From: Marinifilum breve
GTDB taxonomy: Bacteria; Bacteroidota; Bacteroidia; Bacteroidales; Marinifilaceae
NCBI RefSeq assembly: GCF_003202155.1
Contig: NZ_QFLI01000013.1
Location: 81,366 to 145,365, forward strand
Length of the DNA stretch: 64,000 bases
Reading direction: 5' to 3'
Below, piece by piece: positions 27,453 through 35,493 of this stretch. Below the pieces are notes generated by a model. It ran no database searches. It worked only from the letters and a program-made list of their open reading frames with translations, and was not told the origin of the DNA. Each line of letters begins with the position of its first letter. The first letter of the stretch is position 1. The translations under genes were made by a program, and so were the position numbers.

Positions 27453-28337
27453 ATGAGATTATTCAGTTTGCAAATTCTAATTCTTTTGATTGCCCTTGTA
27501 TCATGTAAGGGAAAAGCTGATCAGCAAAAGGAATCAAGCAAGGTTGTTCAATTGACAGATACAATTGATCAGTCTATTTTTAATTCAATAAGAAAGATAG
27601 CACAAGAAAGATCTTTTTCTAGTCTTGAAAGTGCCGATCGAATTCTTGAAGTTGGAAAGATGTTTTTGCAAACTCCTTATGTTGGGGGAACTCTGGAAGC
27701 TGATGGTGATGAAAAGTTGTTGGTAAATTTAAGAGAGCTGGATTGTACCACTTACCTTGAAAATGTAGTTGTACTTTCATCAATTTCAAAGCAAAATAAA
27801 TTTTCTGAAAATGATTTTCTGAAAAAGCTAAAAGAACTTCGTTATCGAAAAGGAGAAATTAAGGATTACACCTCCAGATTACACTACTTTTCTGATTGGA
27901 TTTATGAGAATGAGCAGAAAGGTTTTGTGAAGAATATTACTTCGGAAGTTGGTGGCATAGAATACAATAAAGAAATCAATTTCATGAGTAATCATGTTGA
28001 TTCGTATTCGGCATTAAAAGCAGACTCTTCATTGATTGTATCGATACAAGATACTGAAAATGCAATCAATGGGCGTGATCTGTTCTATATTCCAGAAGAT
28101 GATATTCAGGGTGTGGAGGATAAGATTCATAATGGAGATTTAATTGCGATAACTACAAAAATTAAAGGCTTGGATATTTCCCATGTAGGTATTGCGATTC
28201 ATATAAATGATAGATTGCATTTAATGCATGCATCAAGTTTGGCTAAAAAAGTCGTAATCTCAGATATTCCGTTAGCCGATATATTAAAGGAAAGCAAATT
28301 GCAATCAGGAATAATGGTTGCCAGAGTAGTAGAATAG
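27453..28337 (+). CDS. DUF1460 lipoprotein, NlpC/P60-like N-acetylmuramoyl-L-alanine amidase
   Basis: The 294-residue protein has a lipoprotein signal (LILLIALVSCKGK). The DUF1460 domain carries the probable catalytic cysteine in RELDCTTYLENV and the histidine in GLDISHVGIAIHI, the papain-like arrangement of NlpC/P60 enzymes. YVGGTLE and LHYFSDWI are family features. Members cut amide bonds in peptidoglycan fragments, so the likely role is releasing peptide from muropeptides in the periplasm. It lies between the GT2 and DUF4922 genes, after a terminator, with no clear promoter seen. Confidence 0.85.
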   Translation: MRLFSLQILILLIALVSCKGKADQQKESSKVVQLTDTIDQSIFNSIRKIAQERSFSSLESADRILEVGKMFLQTPYVGGTLEADGDEKLLVNLRELDCTTYLENVVVLSSISKQNKFSENDFLKKLKELRYRKGEIKDYTSRLHYFSDWIYENEQKGFVKNITSEVGGIEYNKEINFMSNHVDSYSALKADSSLIVSIQDTENAINGRDLFYIPEDDIQGVEDKIHNGDLIAITTKIKGLDISHVGIAIHINDRLHLMHASSLAKKVVISDIPLADILKESKLQSGIMVARVVE

Positions 28338-28394
28338 TACTTAAAGTGCCTATAGTACTTGAAGTATTTAAAGTTAAAAGTAATAAAGACATAT

Positions 28395-28560
28395 TGAGTT
28401 TTTTTGCCTGAAAGGTAAACAGAATTTAGCCCAGGGCAAGTAAGCGATAGCGAATGCCACCATGGGGATAAAAGTCAATATTTGAATCGTCGCAACTGCT
28501 CAGTTTAATAGAAGTGTGAAAGTTGAGTGCGACGAAATAAGAGTATTTTTTAATTGTGGT
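28395..28560. repeat. Dispersed palindrome-rich intergenic repeat
   Basis: The gap after the DUF1460 gene contains TTTAGCCCAGGGC-like sequence followed by an imperfect return arm. Downstream is a CGTCGCA ... TGCGACG inverted pair about 36 nt apart. It resembles REP-type intergenic repeats. No coding frame was seen. Confidence 0.4.
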
Positions 28561-28573
28561 AAGATTAAGAAAA

Positions 28574-29560
28574 ATGAATATAGACAGCATAGATAGAATT
28601 GAAGATCTATTGAAAGAGAAATCTTCAGTTGAAATACTAAGTGATTTTTTAAATCAACAAGTAAGAGATTGGCCACTTGCCAACGGGAATTTTAAAGGAT
28701 TGGAAAAGGTAGAGGAGAAAGAATTCGCTTTCGAAGGATTTAAAATGAAAGTTCAATTTAATCCAGAGAGAATTCGTTCATCTGCGGCTAAAGTTGACAA
28801 GAAAAGTATTGAAAATCGTGCTTGCTTCTTGTGTTTGGATAAATTACCAGCAGAACAGGGAGGAATTGCTCAAGGCAAAGAGTACGTTATTTTGGTGAAT
28901 CCTTTTCCAATTATTCCTCAGCATTTCACCATTCCAAAAGTAGATCATGTTGATCAATCTTTCATGGATAATTTGGAAGGAATGTTGTCTTTGGTTAAGG
29001 ATATGCAAGGATATACACTTTTCTATAACGGGCCTAAATGTGGAGCTTCGGCACCAGACCACATGCATTTCCAGGGAGGAAATAAAGGGTTTATGCCAGT
29101 TGAAGATGAGTATTTGGCATTAAAAGATAAGGCTGATTTACTTGTTAAATCAGATGATATCGAAGTTCGCGCATTTAAACATTACCTAAGAAAAATGATT
29201 AGCGTTGAAAGTGCTAATGCTGAAGAACTGATAGCTGTTGTAAGCAAATTCTACAATGCATTTGCAGCAATGCAGCCAGATGAAAAAGAACCAATGTTGA
29301 ATGTGATTTGCTCTTATGTTGATGGCAAATATATCATGCATTTGTTCCCAAGAAAATTACATCGTCCTACTCAATATTTTGCAGAAGGGAATGATCAAAT
29401 TCTAATTAGTCCAGCATCTGTTGATTTTGGAGGTGTATTTATTACCCCAAGAAGAGAAGACTTTGAGAAAATCACAGCTGAGGATATAGAAGATATTTTC
29501 AAGCAAGTTTGTGTTGATGAAGATGTATTCTCTACACTTTGTGATACAATAAAGGCTTAA
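28574..29560 (+). CDS. DUF4922 protein, GalT/Ap4A-phosphorylase-like nucleotidyltransferase
   Basis: I use the ATG at 28574 (MNIDSIDRIEDLL) in preference to the GTG 18 bp upstream. The 328-residue protein carries a HIT-superfamily signature NGPKCGASAPDHMHFQ, the N-G-x(4)-S-x(3)-H-x-H-x-Q arrangement of GalT and Ap4A phosphorylases. It also has a CFLC pair near residue 95 in RACFLCLDKLP. Members of that superfamily form a nucleotidyl-histidine intermediate. No signal peptide, so cytosolic. The substrate is unknown, and nucleotide activation or phosphorolysis of a wall-sugar derivative is an inference from neighbours. Confidence 0.82.
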   Translation: MNIDSIDRIEDLLKEKSSVEILSDFLNQQVRDWPLANGNFKGLEKVEEKEFAFEGFKMKVQFNPERIRSSAAKVDKKSIENRACFLCLDKLPAEQGGIAQGKEYVILVNPFPIIPQHFTIPKVDHVDQSFMDNLEGMLSLVKDMQGYTLFYNGPKCGASAPDHMHFQGGNKGFMPVEDEYLALKDKADLLVKSDDIEVRAFKHYLRKMISVESANAEELIAVVSKFYNAFAAMQPDEKEPMLNVICSYVDGKYIMHLFPRKLHRPTQYFAEGNDQILISPASVDFGGVFITPRREDFEKITAEDIEDIFKQVCVDEDVFSTLCDTIKA

Positions 29561-29735
29561 CCTGGGATTCTCACTCTAAGTGAGATGCCAAGTAATCGAA
29601 TATATTGGTAATCCGACTTTGAGTCGGAATACCAAAAAAAATAAAAGCTTCATAGAACTGAGGCTCCCACTCTAAGTGGGATTCTCAGTAATAGAAGATA
29701 TTGGTAATTCGACTTTGGGTCGGAATATCAAACTG
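29561..29735. repeat. Two copies of a double-hairpin (BIME-like) element
   Basis: Copy 1 (29561-29635) and copy 2 (about 29658-29732) have the same architecture. The first hairpin is TCTCACT/AGTGAGA in copy 1 and CCCACT/AGTGGG in copy 2. After about 20 nt comes a second hairpin inside TTGGTA...: TCCGACT-ttg-AGTCGGA in copy 1 and TTCGACT-ttg-GGTCGGA in copy 2. Changes in the arms tend to be compensatory or G-U. A degenerate relative lies at 32129-32157. Confidence 0.7.
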
Positions 29736-29757
29736 AAAAAACAATGATGCCTAAAAG

Positions 29758-29792
29758 TTCCTCGCCTTTAGGAGAGGGATTTAGGGTGAGGT
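29758..29792. repeat. CCTCGCC...GGTGAGG dispersed repeat, copy 1
   Basis: CCTCGCC at the left and GGGTGAGG at the right frame AGGAGAGGGATTTA. A close copy lies at 32084-32119. Such elements are common between genes in many bacteria. Confidence 0.6.
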
Positions 29793-29805
29793 ATTAAAAA
29801 GAACT

Positions 29806-30717
29806 ATGAACTACACCATTCGTCAATATCAGGATTCAGATTTTGATCAAATATTACCACTATGCCAGAAAAGCTATCATCTGGATGAAATTGGTGAAGA
29901 TTTGCTAAAGGAGAAAATCTACGAGGATCCATTTTATGAGCAAGAACTAGTTTGGGTGGCATGCGATCAGGAAAAAATAGTTGGATTCCTTATGGGAACC
30001 TGTCGTATGGATATTCGTGGAGTAAACTATGGCTATGTAAAAATGATGGCTGTAGATAATGCATACAGAAGAAATCGAATTGCGAGATCGATGTATGAGT
30101 TATTGGAAACAGAACTGAAACAAAGAAAAGTGGATGTAATGCGTTTGGGCGATGTGCCAATGAATTATTTTATGCCGGGCATCGATCCTAAATATACGCC
30201 AGCTCTATGTTTCGCCATTCGAATGGGATTCGATAGATTCATGGATACTTCAAACCTATTAGTAGACCTGGATAATAGAGATTGGAATGATCCCCAAAAG
30301 ATAGAAGCTTTAAAGGCTGATAAAATTGAAGTTTGTAGAGCTACACCAGAAGACAAGCAAGAATTAATGGACTTTGCGGAAGAAGAATGGAAGTTGTGGC
30401 AATACGAATTGGAAATGGCTTACAAAGCAGAACCAATCGGTATTCATATCGCAAAACTAGATGGTAAGATTCGTGCATTCTCAGCACATTCTGCAAACAA
30501 CAAAGGCTTGCCATGGTTTGGCCCAATGGGTACTCATCCCGATTTAAGGGGAAAGGGAATGGGAAGAGTTTTATTGTACCATTGTTTGGAGGACTTGAAA
30601 GACATAGGGTACAAAACAGCTATAATTCCTTGGGTTGGGCCAATTGATTTCTACTCGCATCATACAGGTGCTGTTGTAGAGAGAATATTTTGGAGATACG
30701 AGAAAAAATTGAACTAA
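29806..30717 (+). CDS. Tandem GNAT-domain acetyltransferase
   Basis: The 303-residue protein has two GNAT folds. The N-terminal domain (about 1-150) has VKMMAVDNAYRRNRIARSMYELLE, which carries an RRNRIA variant of the acetyl-CoA loop. The C-terminal domain (about 180-300) has MGTHPDLRGKGMGRVLLYH, an intact R/Q-x-x-G-x-G/A motif. The target is unknown. The gene sits 22 bp before the SpoIID gene and after DUF4922, and a role in re-acetylating amino sugars or modifying wall peptides is a guess. Confidence 0.85.
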   Translation: MNYTIRQYQDSDFDQILPLCQKSYHLDEIGEDLLKEKIYEDPFYEQELVWVACDQEKIVGFLMGTCRMDIRGVNYGYVKMMAVDNAYRRNRIARSMYELLETELKQRKVDVMRLGDVPMNYFMPGIDPKYTPALCFAIRMGFDRFMDTSNLLVDLDNRDWNDPQKIEALKADKIEVCRATPEDKQELMDFAEEEWKLWQYELEMAYKAEPIGIHIAKLDGKIRAFSAHSANNKGLPWFGPMGTHPDLRGKGMGRVLLYHCLEDLKDIGYKTAIIPWVGPIDFYSHHTGAVVERIFWRYEKKLN

Positions 30718-30739
30718 AAGAGACCTAAAATCTAATAAA

Positions 30740-32062
30740 ATGGAACCACAATTACGAGTTGGAATCATGTACGAAAAGGAGATTTCGTTTCAGTTGAACG
30801 GAACCTACGTACTAAAGCAAAATGGGAAAGAATATACAGGAAAGCAAGAAGCAAAATATATTGATGGCAAAATCTCATTCGATGGAATCATTGAGGAAGA
30901 ATTGATTTTCAATCCTAAGGAGTATGATGCGAGTAATTTTGATTTGTTCGGAGTTACCATCGGAATTAAATTTCATTGGGAGCGTAAGGAAGATCAAAGA
31001 TTCAAAGGAAGTTTGCATTTTATTTGTGAAGATGAAAAGTTAACTGCAATCAATGTTTTATCACTTGAGGACTATTTGGTAAGTGTGATTTCTTCTGAAA
31101 TGAGTGCTACAAGTAGCTTGGAGTTGTTAAAAGCTCATGCTGTAATTTCTCGTTCATGGTTGATGGCTCAGGTAATTAAAGGTGAAGAATTGCAGAAATC
31201 AAATACCCAATATCAGAGTATTGTAGAAACAGAAGATTCTTTTATTCGTTGGTACGACAGAGAAGATCATGTAAACTTTGATGTTTGTGCGGATGACCAT
31301 TGTCAGCGTTACCAGGGAATGACAAAACAATCGACTCCATTGGTAGTTGATGCCATTAATGCAACCCGTGGTTTGGTATTAACAAGTGAAGGAAGAATTT
31401 GTGATGCACGATTCTCAAAATGTTGTGGCGGTGTAGCAGAAACCTTTGAGAATGTATGGGAACCTGAAAACCACAAATATCTGCAAGCTGTGATCGATAA
31501 TCCTCAAGCTCCAGAAGGGTATGATATGGACTTGACCAAGGAAGAAGCTGCAGATAAATTTATTCGTACTTCACCAGATGCATTCTGTAATACTACCGAT
31601 AAGGAGATTCTATCTCAGGTATTGAACGATTACGATCAGGAAACAATGGATTTCTATCGCTGGAAAGTAGAATATACCCAAGAGGAAATTTCTGAATTGA
31701 TCGAAAGAAAAACAGGAAAAGAATTTGGTCAGATTTTAGATTTGATTCCAGGCGAACGTGGGGAATCGGGTAGATTAATCACCTTGAAAATTGTTGGTAG
31801 CAAACGCACATTAACTATCGGAAAAGAATTGGAAATCCGCAAAGTGCTTTCAGAATCTCATCTTTATAGTTCAGAGTTTGTGGTAGACAAGCTAGATGTA
31901 GTTAATGAAGTGCCTTCAAAATTTGTCCTGATTGGTGCAGGTTGGGGACATGGCGTTGGACTTTGTCAGATTGGTGCTGCGGTAATGGGTGCAAAAGGAT
32001 ATAAACACGATGAAATTTTGCTTCACTATTTTAGAGGAGCTGAATTAGAGAAAAGATATTAA
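30740..32062 (+). CDS. SpoIID/LytB domain protein lacking a signal peptide
   Basis: The 440-residue protein starts MEPQLRVGIMYEKEISFQL with no hydrophobic leader. The SpoIID/LytB core begins about residue 100: INVLSLEDYLVSVISSEMSATSS (the catalytic glutamate is probably in SSEM), LKAHAVISRSWLM, and a late GAGWGHGVGLCQIGAAVMG signature. SpoIID is a lytic transglycosylase acting on glycan strands freed of stem peptides. Known homologues face the outside, but this one appears cytosolic. It stands two genes after the DUF4922 gene and just before ampG, which suggests work on imported muropeptides. Confidence 0.87.
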   Translation: MEPQLRVGIMYEKEISFQLNGTYVLKQNGKEYTGKQEAKYIDGKISFDGIIEEELIFNPKEYDASNFDLFGVTIGIKFHWERKEDQRFKGSLHFICEDEKLTAINVLSLEDYLVSVISSEMSATSSLELLKAHAVISRSWLMAQVIKGEELQKSNTQYQSIVETEDSFIRWYDREDHVNFDVCADDHCQRYQGMTKQSTPLVVDAINATRGLVLTSEGRICDARFSKCCGGVAETFENVWEPENHKYLQAVIDNPQAPEGYDMDLTKEEAADKFIRTSPDAFCNTTDKEILSQVLNDYDQETMDFYRWKVEYTQEEISELIERKTGKEFGQILDLIPGERGESGRLITLKIVGSKRTLTIGKELEIRKVLSESHLYSSEFVVDKLDVVNEVPSKFVLIGAGWGHGVGLCQIGAAVMGAKGYKHDEILLHYFRGAELEKRY

Positions 32063-32083
32063 GAATATAATATACTTCAGAAG

Positions 32084-32157
32084 TCCCTCGCCCATAGGAG
32101 TGGGATTTAGGATGAGGTAAAAGAAACATATTGGTGCCCTTACATCAAGTGAGAGCA
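32084..32157. repeat. Second CCTCGCC element plus degenerate hairpin copy
   Basis: CCTCGCC...GATGAGG at 32084-32119 is a diverged copy of the 29758 element. TATTGGTGCCC...GAGCATCAA at 32129-32157 keeps the flanks of the 29561 hairpins, with altered but pairing arms. Confidence 0.5.
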
Positions 32158-32179
32158 TCAAAACTTAAATTAATTGGAG

Positions 32180-33472
32180 ATGTCAAAATCAAAAACTCGC
32201 TCACCTTGGGCATGGATTCCATCCTTGTATTTTGCTGAGGGAATTCCATATGTGGTAGTGATGACAGTAGCTGTAATCATGTACAAACGATTGGGAATTT
32301 CGAATACCGATATTGCTTTGTACACATCATGGTTGTATTTGCCATGGGTAATCAAACCATTCTGGAGTCCATTGGTAGATATTTTGAAAAGCAAGCGCTG
32401 GTGGATTGTAACCATGCAGTTGTTTATTGGAGCAGGATTGGCTGGAGTAGCCTTTACCGTTCCAACAACTTTGTTTTTTCAATCTACACTGGCATTTTTC
32501 TGGTTGTTGGCATTTAGTTCAGCTACTCACGATATTGCAGCCGATGGTTTTTACATGTATGGAATTGATGATAATCAGCAGGCTTATTTTATAGGAATTA
32601 GGAGTACTTTTTACCGATTGGCTATGATTGTTGGTCAGGGAGCTTTGGTTTATTTAGCTGGTATTTTTGAAACGACCAATTTGTTTGGAAAAGGAGAAAA
32701 TATTCCAATGGCCTGGTCGATGATTTTTGTGATTTTGGCTGGTTTGTTTCTGTTGTTCACATTCTATCACAAGTTTGCCTTGCCGCATCCGCAGGAAGAT
32801 GAAGAAAGAGAAGTAAGCAGTTTTTCAAATGTATTCTCTGATTTTGCTGAGACATTCAAGACATTCTTTTTCAAAAAAGACATCTTACTGATTTTGGGAG
32901 TGCTACTAACTTATCGATTGGGAGAATCTCAGTTGGTTAAAATGGCTTCACCGTTTTTGTTAGATGGAAGAGAAGTGGGAGGTTTAGGTTTATCAACCAG
33001 TGATGTGGGGATTGTTTATGGAACCATTGGAGTTTTGTTCTTAACCATAGGAGGAATTCTTGGTGGATATGCAGCTTCTAGAAAAGGTTTGAAATATTGG
33101 TTGTGGCCAATGGTAATTGCCATTAATCTTCCAAACTTAGTATATGTTTACCTATCATATGCATTGCCAGAGTCATTCGTTTTGGTTTGTGCATCGGTAG
33201 CAGTTGAGCAATTTGGTTATGGATTTGGTTTCACGGCTTACATGTTGTACCAAATTTATGTGTCGGAAGGAAAACACAAAACTGCTCACTTTGCATTTTG
33301 TACTGGTTTAATGGCCTTGGGAATGATGGTGCCAGGTATGATTTCCGGATGGATTCAGGAAATGATAGGATATCAACATTTCTTTATTTGGGTAATCCTT
33401 TGTACCATTCCAAGTTTTATAATGGTGAAATTGATTAAGATTGATCCTCAATATGGGATAAAGAAAAAATAG
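32180..33472 (+). CDS. ampG: AmpG-like muropeptide permease (MFS)
   Basis: I use the ATG at 32180 rather than the TTG two codons upstream. The 430-residue membrane protein has about 12 hydrophobic segments. It opens with the AmpG/PAT signature WAWIPSLYFAEGIPYVVVM and WLYLPWVIKPFWSPLVD, and includes SSATHDIAADGFYM. AmpG proteins import GlcNAc-anhydroMurNAc muropeptides. Here it follows the SpoIID gene on the same strand and ends at a strong terminator, so it closes the cytosolic processing block. Confidence 0.88.
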   Translation: MSKSKTRSPWAWIPSLYFAEGIPYVVVMTVAVIMYKRLGISNTDIALYTSWLYLPWVIKPFWSPLVDILKSKRWWIVTMQLFIGAGLAGVAFTVPTTLFFQSTLAFFWLLAFSSATHDIAADGFYMYGIDDNQQAYFIGIRSTFYRLAMIVGQGALVYLAGIFETTNLFGKGENIPMAWSMIFVILAGLFLLFTFYHKFALPHPQEDEEREVSSFSNVFSDFAETFKTFFFKKDILLILGVLLTYRLGESQLVKMASPFLLDGREVGGLGLSTSDVGIVYGTIGVLFLTIGGILGGYAASRKGLKYWLWPMVIAINLPNLVYVYLSYALPESFVLVCASVAVEQFGYGFGFTAYMLYQIYVSEGKHKTAHFAFCTGLMALGMMVPGMISGWIQEMIGYQHFFIWVILCTIPSFIMVKLIKIDPQYGIKKK

Positions 33473-33483
33473 AAATTAATTAA

Positions 33484-33530
33484 AGAGAGCGTTAGGTAAT
33501 TGTATGATTATTTAGCGCTCTCTTTTTTTT
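33484..33530 (+). terminator. Terminator after ampG
   Basis: AGAGAGCG pairs with CGCTCTCT across a loop of about 25 nt, and nine or so T follow. Confidence 0.8.
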
Positions 33531-33569
33531 GTCGATGTATTACCATTAAAAAAAACTAAAATTAAGATC

Positions 33570-34094
33570 ATGAAAATCGCATTTCTTGGAGATAGTCTAA
33601 CATACGCAGGACGCTGGGGAGATTTTTTTCCCAATCATGAAGTCTACAATTATGGTGTTCCAGGAGAAAAATCGAATGAAATATTGATGCGACTGCCTGC
33701 AGTGTTGGATCAAAAAAACGATCTACTATTTTTAATGATGGGCGTTAATGATTTGGGAGAGGGGATCGAACCAAGTGCAATTATTGAGAACTTTTCGAGG
33801 CTGATTTTAAAAGTAAAGAATGAAACCGGTAGCAAGTTGGTTATACAGTCTTTATTGCCGGTTAATTTTGAAATGTTTCCAAGTTCTGTGTTTGATTCAG
33901 CAAAAATCAGAGATATTAACAGCTTGTTAAAAAGTCTGTGCGAAGAGGAAAAAGTCACTTTTGTGAATTTGTATCCATCTTTCTCTACCTACTCCAATGA
34001 ACTGATGAAAGAATATACCTATGACGGGCTTCATTTAAATGATGCTGGATACAGGGTATGGAAAAATTGCTTACAATCTGAAAATCTAATTTAA
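33570..34094 (+). CDS. SGNH/GDSL hydrolase
   Basis: The 174-residue protein has block I FLGDSLTYAG (nucleophile serine), the block III-like MGVNDLG and block V DGLHLNDAGY with the catalytic Asp-His. No signal peptide, so cytosolic. SGNH enzymes hydrolyse esters, and deacetylation of O-acetylated sugars would fit the locus but cannot be shown. It is 4 bp upstream of the NagX-like gene, so the two are cotranscribed. Confidence 0.88.
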   Translation: MKIAFLGDSLTYAGRWGDFFPNHEVYNYGVPGEKSNEILMRLPAVLDQKNDLLFLMMGVNDLGEGIEPSAIIENFSRLILKVKNETGSKLVIQSLLPVNFEMFPSSVFDSAKIRDINSLLKSLCEEEKVTFVNLYPSFSTYSNELMKEYTYDGLHLNDAGYRVWKNCLQSENLI

Positions 34095-34098
34095 TATT

Positions 34099-35208
34099 AT
34101 GGGAAAATCACAGAGATTAATGGCTTTAGATGCCTTTCGTGGCTTAACCATTGCTGCAATGATTACGGTAAACACTCCGGGAAGTTGGAGTCATGTTTAT
34201 GCACCACTTTTACATTCCGAGTGGCATGGGTGCACACCAACTGATTTGGTGTTTCCATTCTTCTTATTTGCTGTAGGTGTTGCAATGTTCTTTGCATTCG
34301 GAAAATTTAATCATAAACTAAATGGCAATGCTGGGAAAAAGATTCTGAAAAGAACAGTTATCATTTTTGGAATTGGATTATTACTAAATGCATTTCCTTT
34401 TTTCCATATAAAGTTAGAGAACCTAAGAATTATGGGAGTTCTGCAACGCATTGCATTGGCCTATGGCTTGGGTAGTTTGTTGTGTCTTGCTTTGAATAAA
34501 GCCAGGTTGCTGATCGTTTCTGTCGCTATGCTTTTTGCGTATTGGGGATTGGTTTATTTTCTTGGCGGTGATCAGCCATACAGTTTGGAGGGGAATCCAA
34601 CAATTGCTTTCGATGTTGCAATTTTAGGTGAAAGTCATTTGTATAAAGGATTTGGTCTTCCTTTCGATCCAGAAGGGGTGTTTAGTACACTTCCTGCAAT
34701 TGTAACCGTTGTATTGGGATATCTCACCGGTAGTTTGATTTCTTCTTCAGATAGAAAAATGATTGTTCCTAGATTATTAATCTTTGGTGCACTTGGTGTA
34801 ATTTCAGGTTTGATCTGGAGTATTGGTTTTCCAATTAACAAACCAATTTGGTCAAGTTCTTATGTGCTATATACGGCAGGATTGGCTCAATTGGTAATGG
34901 CCGTAATGATTTTCTTTATCGACATGTTAGATTATAAAAAATGGGCTCATCCATTTTTGGTTTTTGGAATGAATCCTCTTTTCATTTTTGTACTATCTGT
35001 AGTTTGGGTAAAAGTGATTATTTATTTGGTTCACTTTTCTGATGCCTCGGGAAAATCGATAACGGGATATGCCTGGTTGTATCAAAATGCATTTGCATCC
35101 TGGGCAGGACCATTAAATGGATCTTTGTTTTTTGCACTTTCTCATATCATAGTATACTGGTTAATTGTGTCGTATTTGTATCGAAAGCGTATTTTCATTA
35201 AAATATAA
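34099..35208 (+). CDS. nagX: NagX-like membrane acyltransferase (DUF5009/HGSNAT type)
   Basis: The 369-residue protein has about ten membrane segments. It opens with LMALDAFRGLTIAAMITVNTP and continues with HSEWHGCTPTDLVFPFFLFAVG, the conserved region of NagX and heparan-alpha-glucosaminide N-acetyltransferase relatives. The TPTDLVFPFFLF motif and its preceding histidines are intact. It may move acetyl groups across the inner membrane onto amino sugars, or transport them. NagX genes occur in GlcNAc/chitin regulons, which agrees with this neighbourhood. Confidence 0.85.
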   Translation: MGKSQRLMALDAFRGLTIAAMITVNTPGSWSHVYAPLLHSEWHGCTPTDLVFPFFLFAVGVAMFFAFGKFNHKLNGNAGKKILKRTVIIFGIGLLLNAFPFFHIKLENLRIMGVLQRIALAYGLGSLLCLALNKARLLIVSVAMLFAYWGLVYFLGGDQPYSLEGNPTIAFDVAILGESHLYKGFGLPFDPEGVFSTLPAIVTVVLGYLTGSLISSSDRKMIVPRLLIFGALGVISGLIWSIGFPINKPIWSSSYVLYTAGLAQLVMAVMIFFIDMLDYKKWAHPFLVFGMNPLFIFVLSVVWVKVIIYLVHFSDASGKSITGYAWLYQNAFASWAGPLNGSLFFALSHIIVYWLIVSYLYRKRIFIKI

Positions 35209-35231
35209 AATAAAGCAACGAAAGTCTATAA

Positions 35232-35268
35232 AAAACGCAAAGAGTAAATTTATTCTTTGCGTTTTTTC
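35232..35268 (+). terminator. Terminator after nagX
   Basis: AAAACGCAAAGAGTAAA pairs almost perfectly with TTTATTCTTTGCGTTTT, giving a 17-bp stem followed by T residues. Confidence 0.85.
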
Positions 35269-35385
35269 TTGCTGCCTTTTTGTTCGTTGACTTCAAGTTG
35301 TTACTTGAATTGAGTCACACTTAGGATCAATATTGGTAAACTGTATGCAAAAATCAATTATGCTTTCTTGGTTTTCAAAATGAAG

Positions 35386-35452
35386 CTTTCGCAAAAAGTT
35401 GCGAACAGTTGTGCAATAATTTGCGCAAACTTCCGCAATTTTTTGCGAAAGG
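35386..35452. repeat. Palindromic array of TTGCG(C/A)AA words
   Basis: Six variants of TTGCGAA/TTGCGCAA/TCCGCAA follow each other at steps of 10-12 bp. The ends CTTTCGCAAAAA and TTTTTTGCGAAAG are mutually inverted. It lies between the convergent nagX and namZ genes. Confidence 0.65.
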
Positions 35453-35453
35453 C

Positions 35454-35483
35454 TAAAAAAAATGGTCGTTAGAAAACGACCAT
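35454..35483 (-). terminator. Terminator of the namZ-like gene
   Basis: ATGGTCGTT/AACGACCAT (9 bp, loop AGAA) lies 11 bp beyond the stop. The A run at 35455-35462 reads as a U tract on the minus strand. Confidence 0.85.
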
Positions 35484-35493
35484 GTGTAATACA

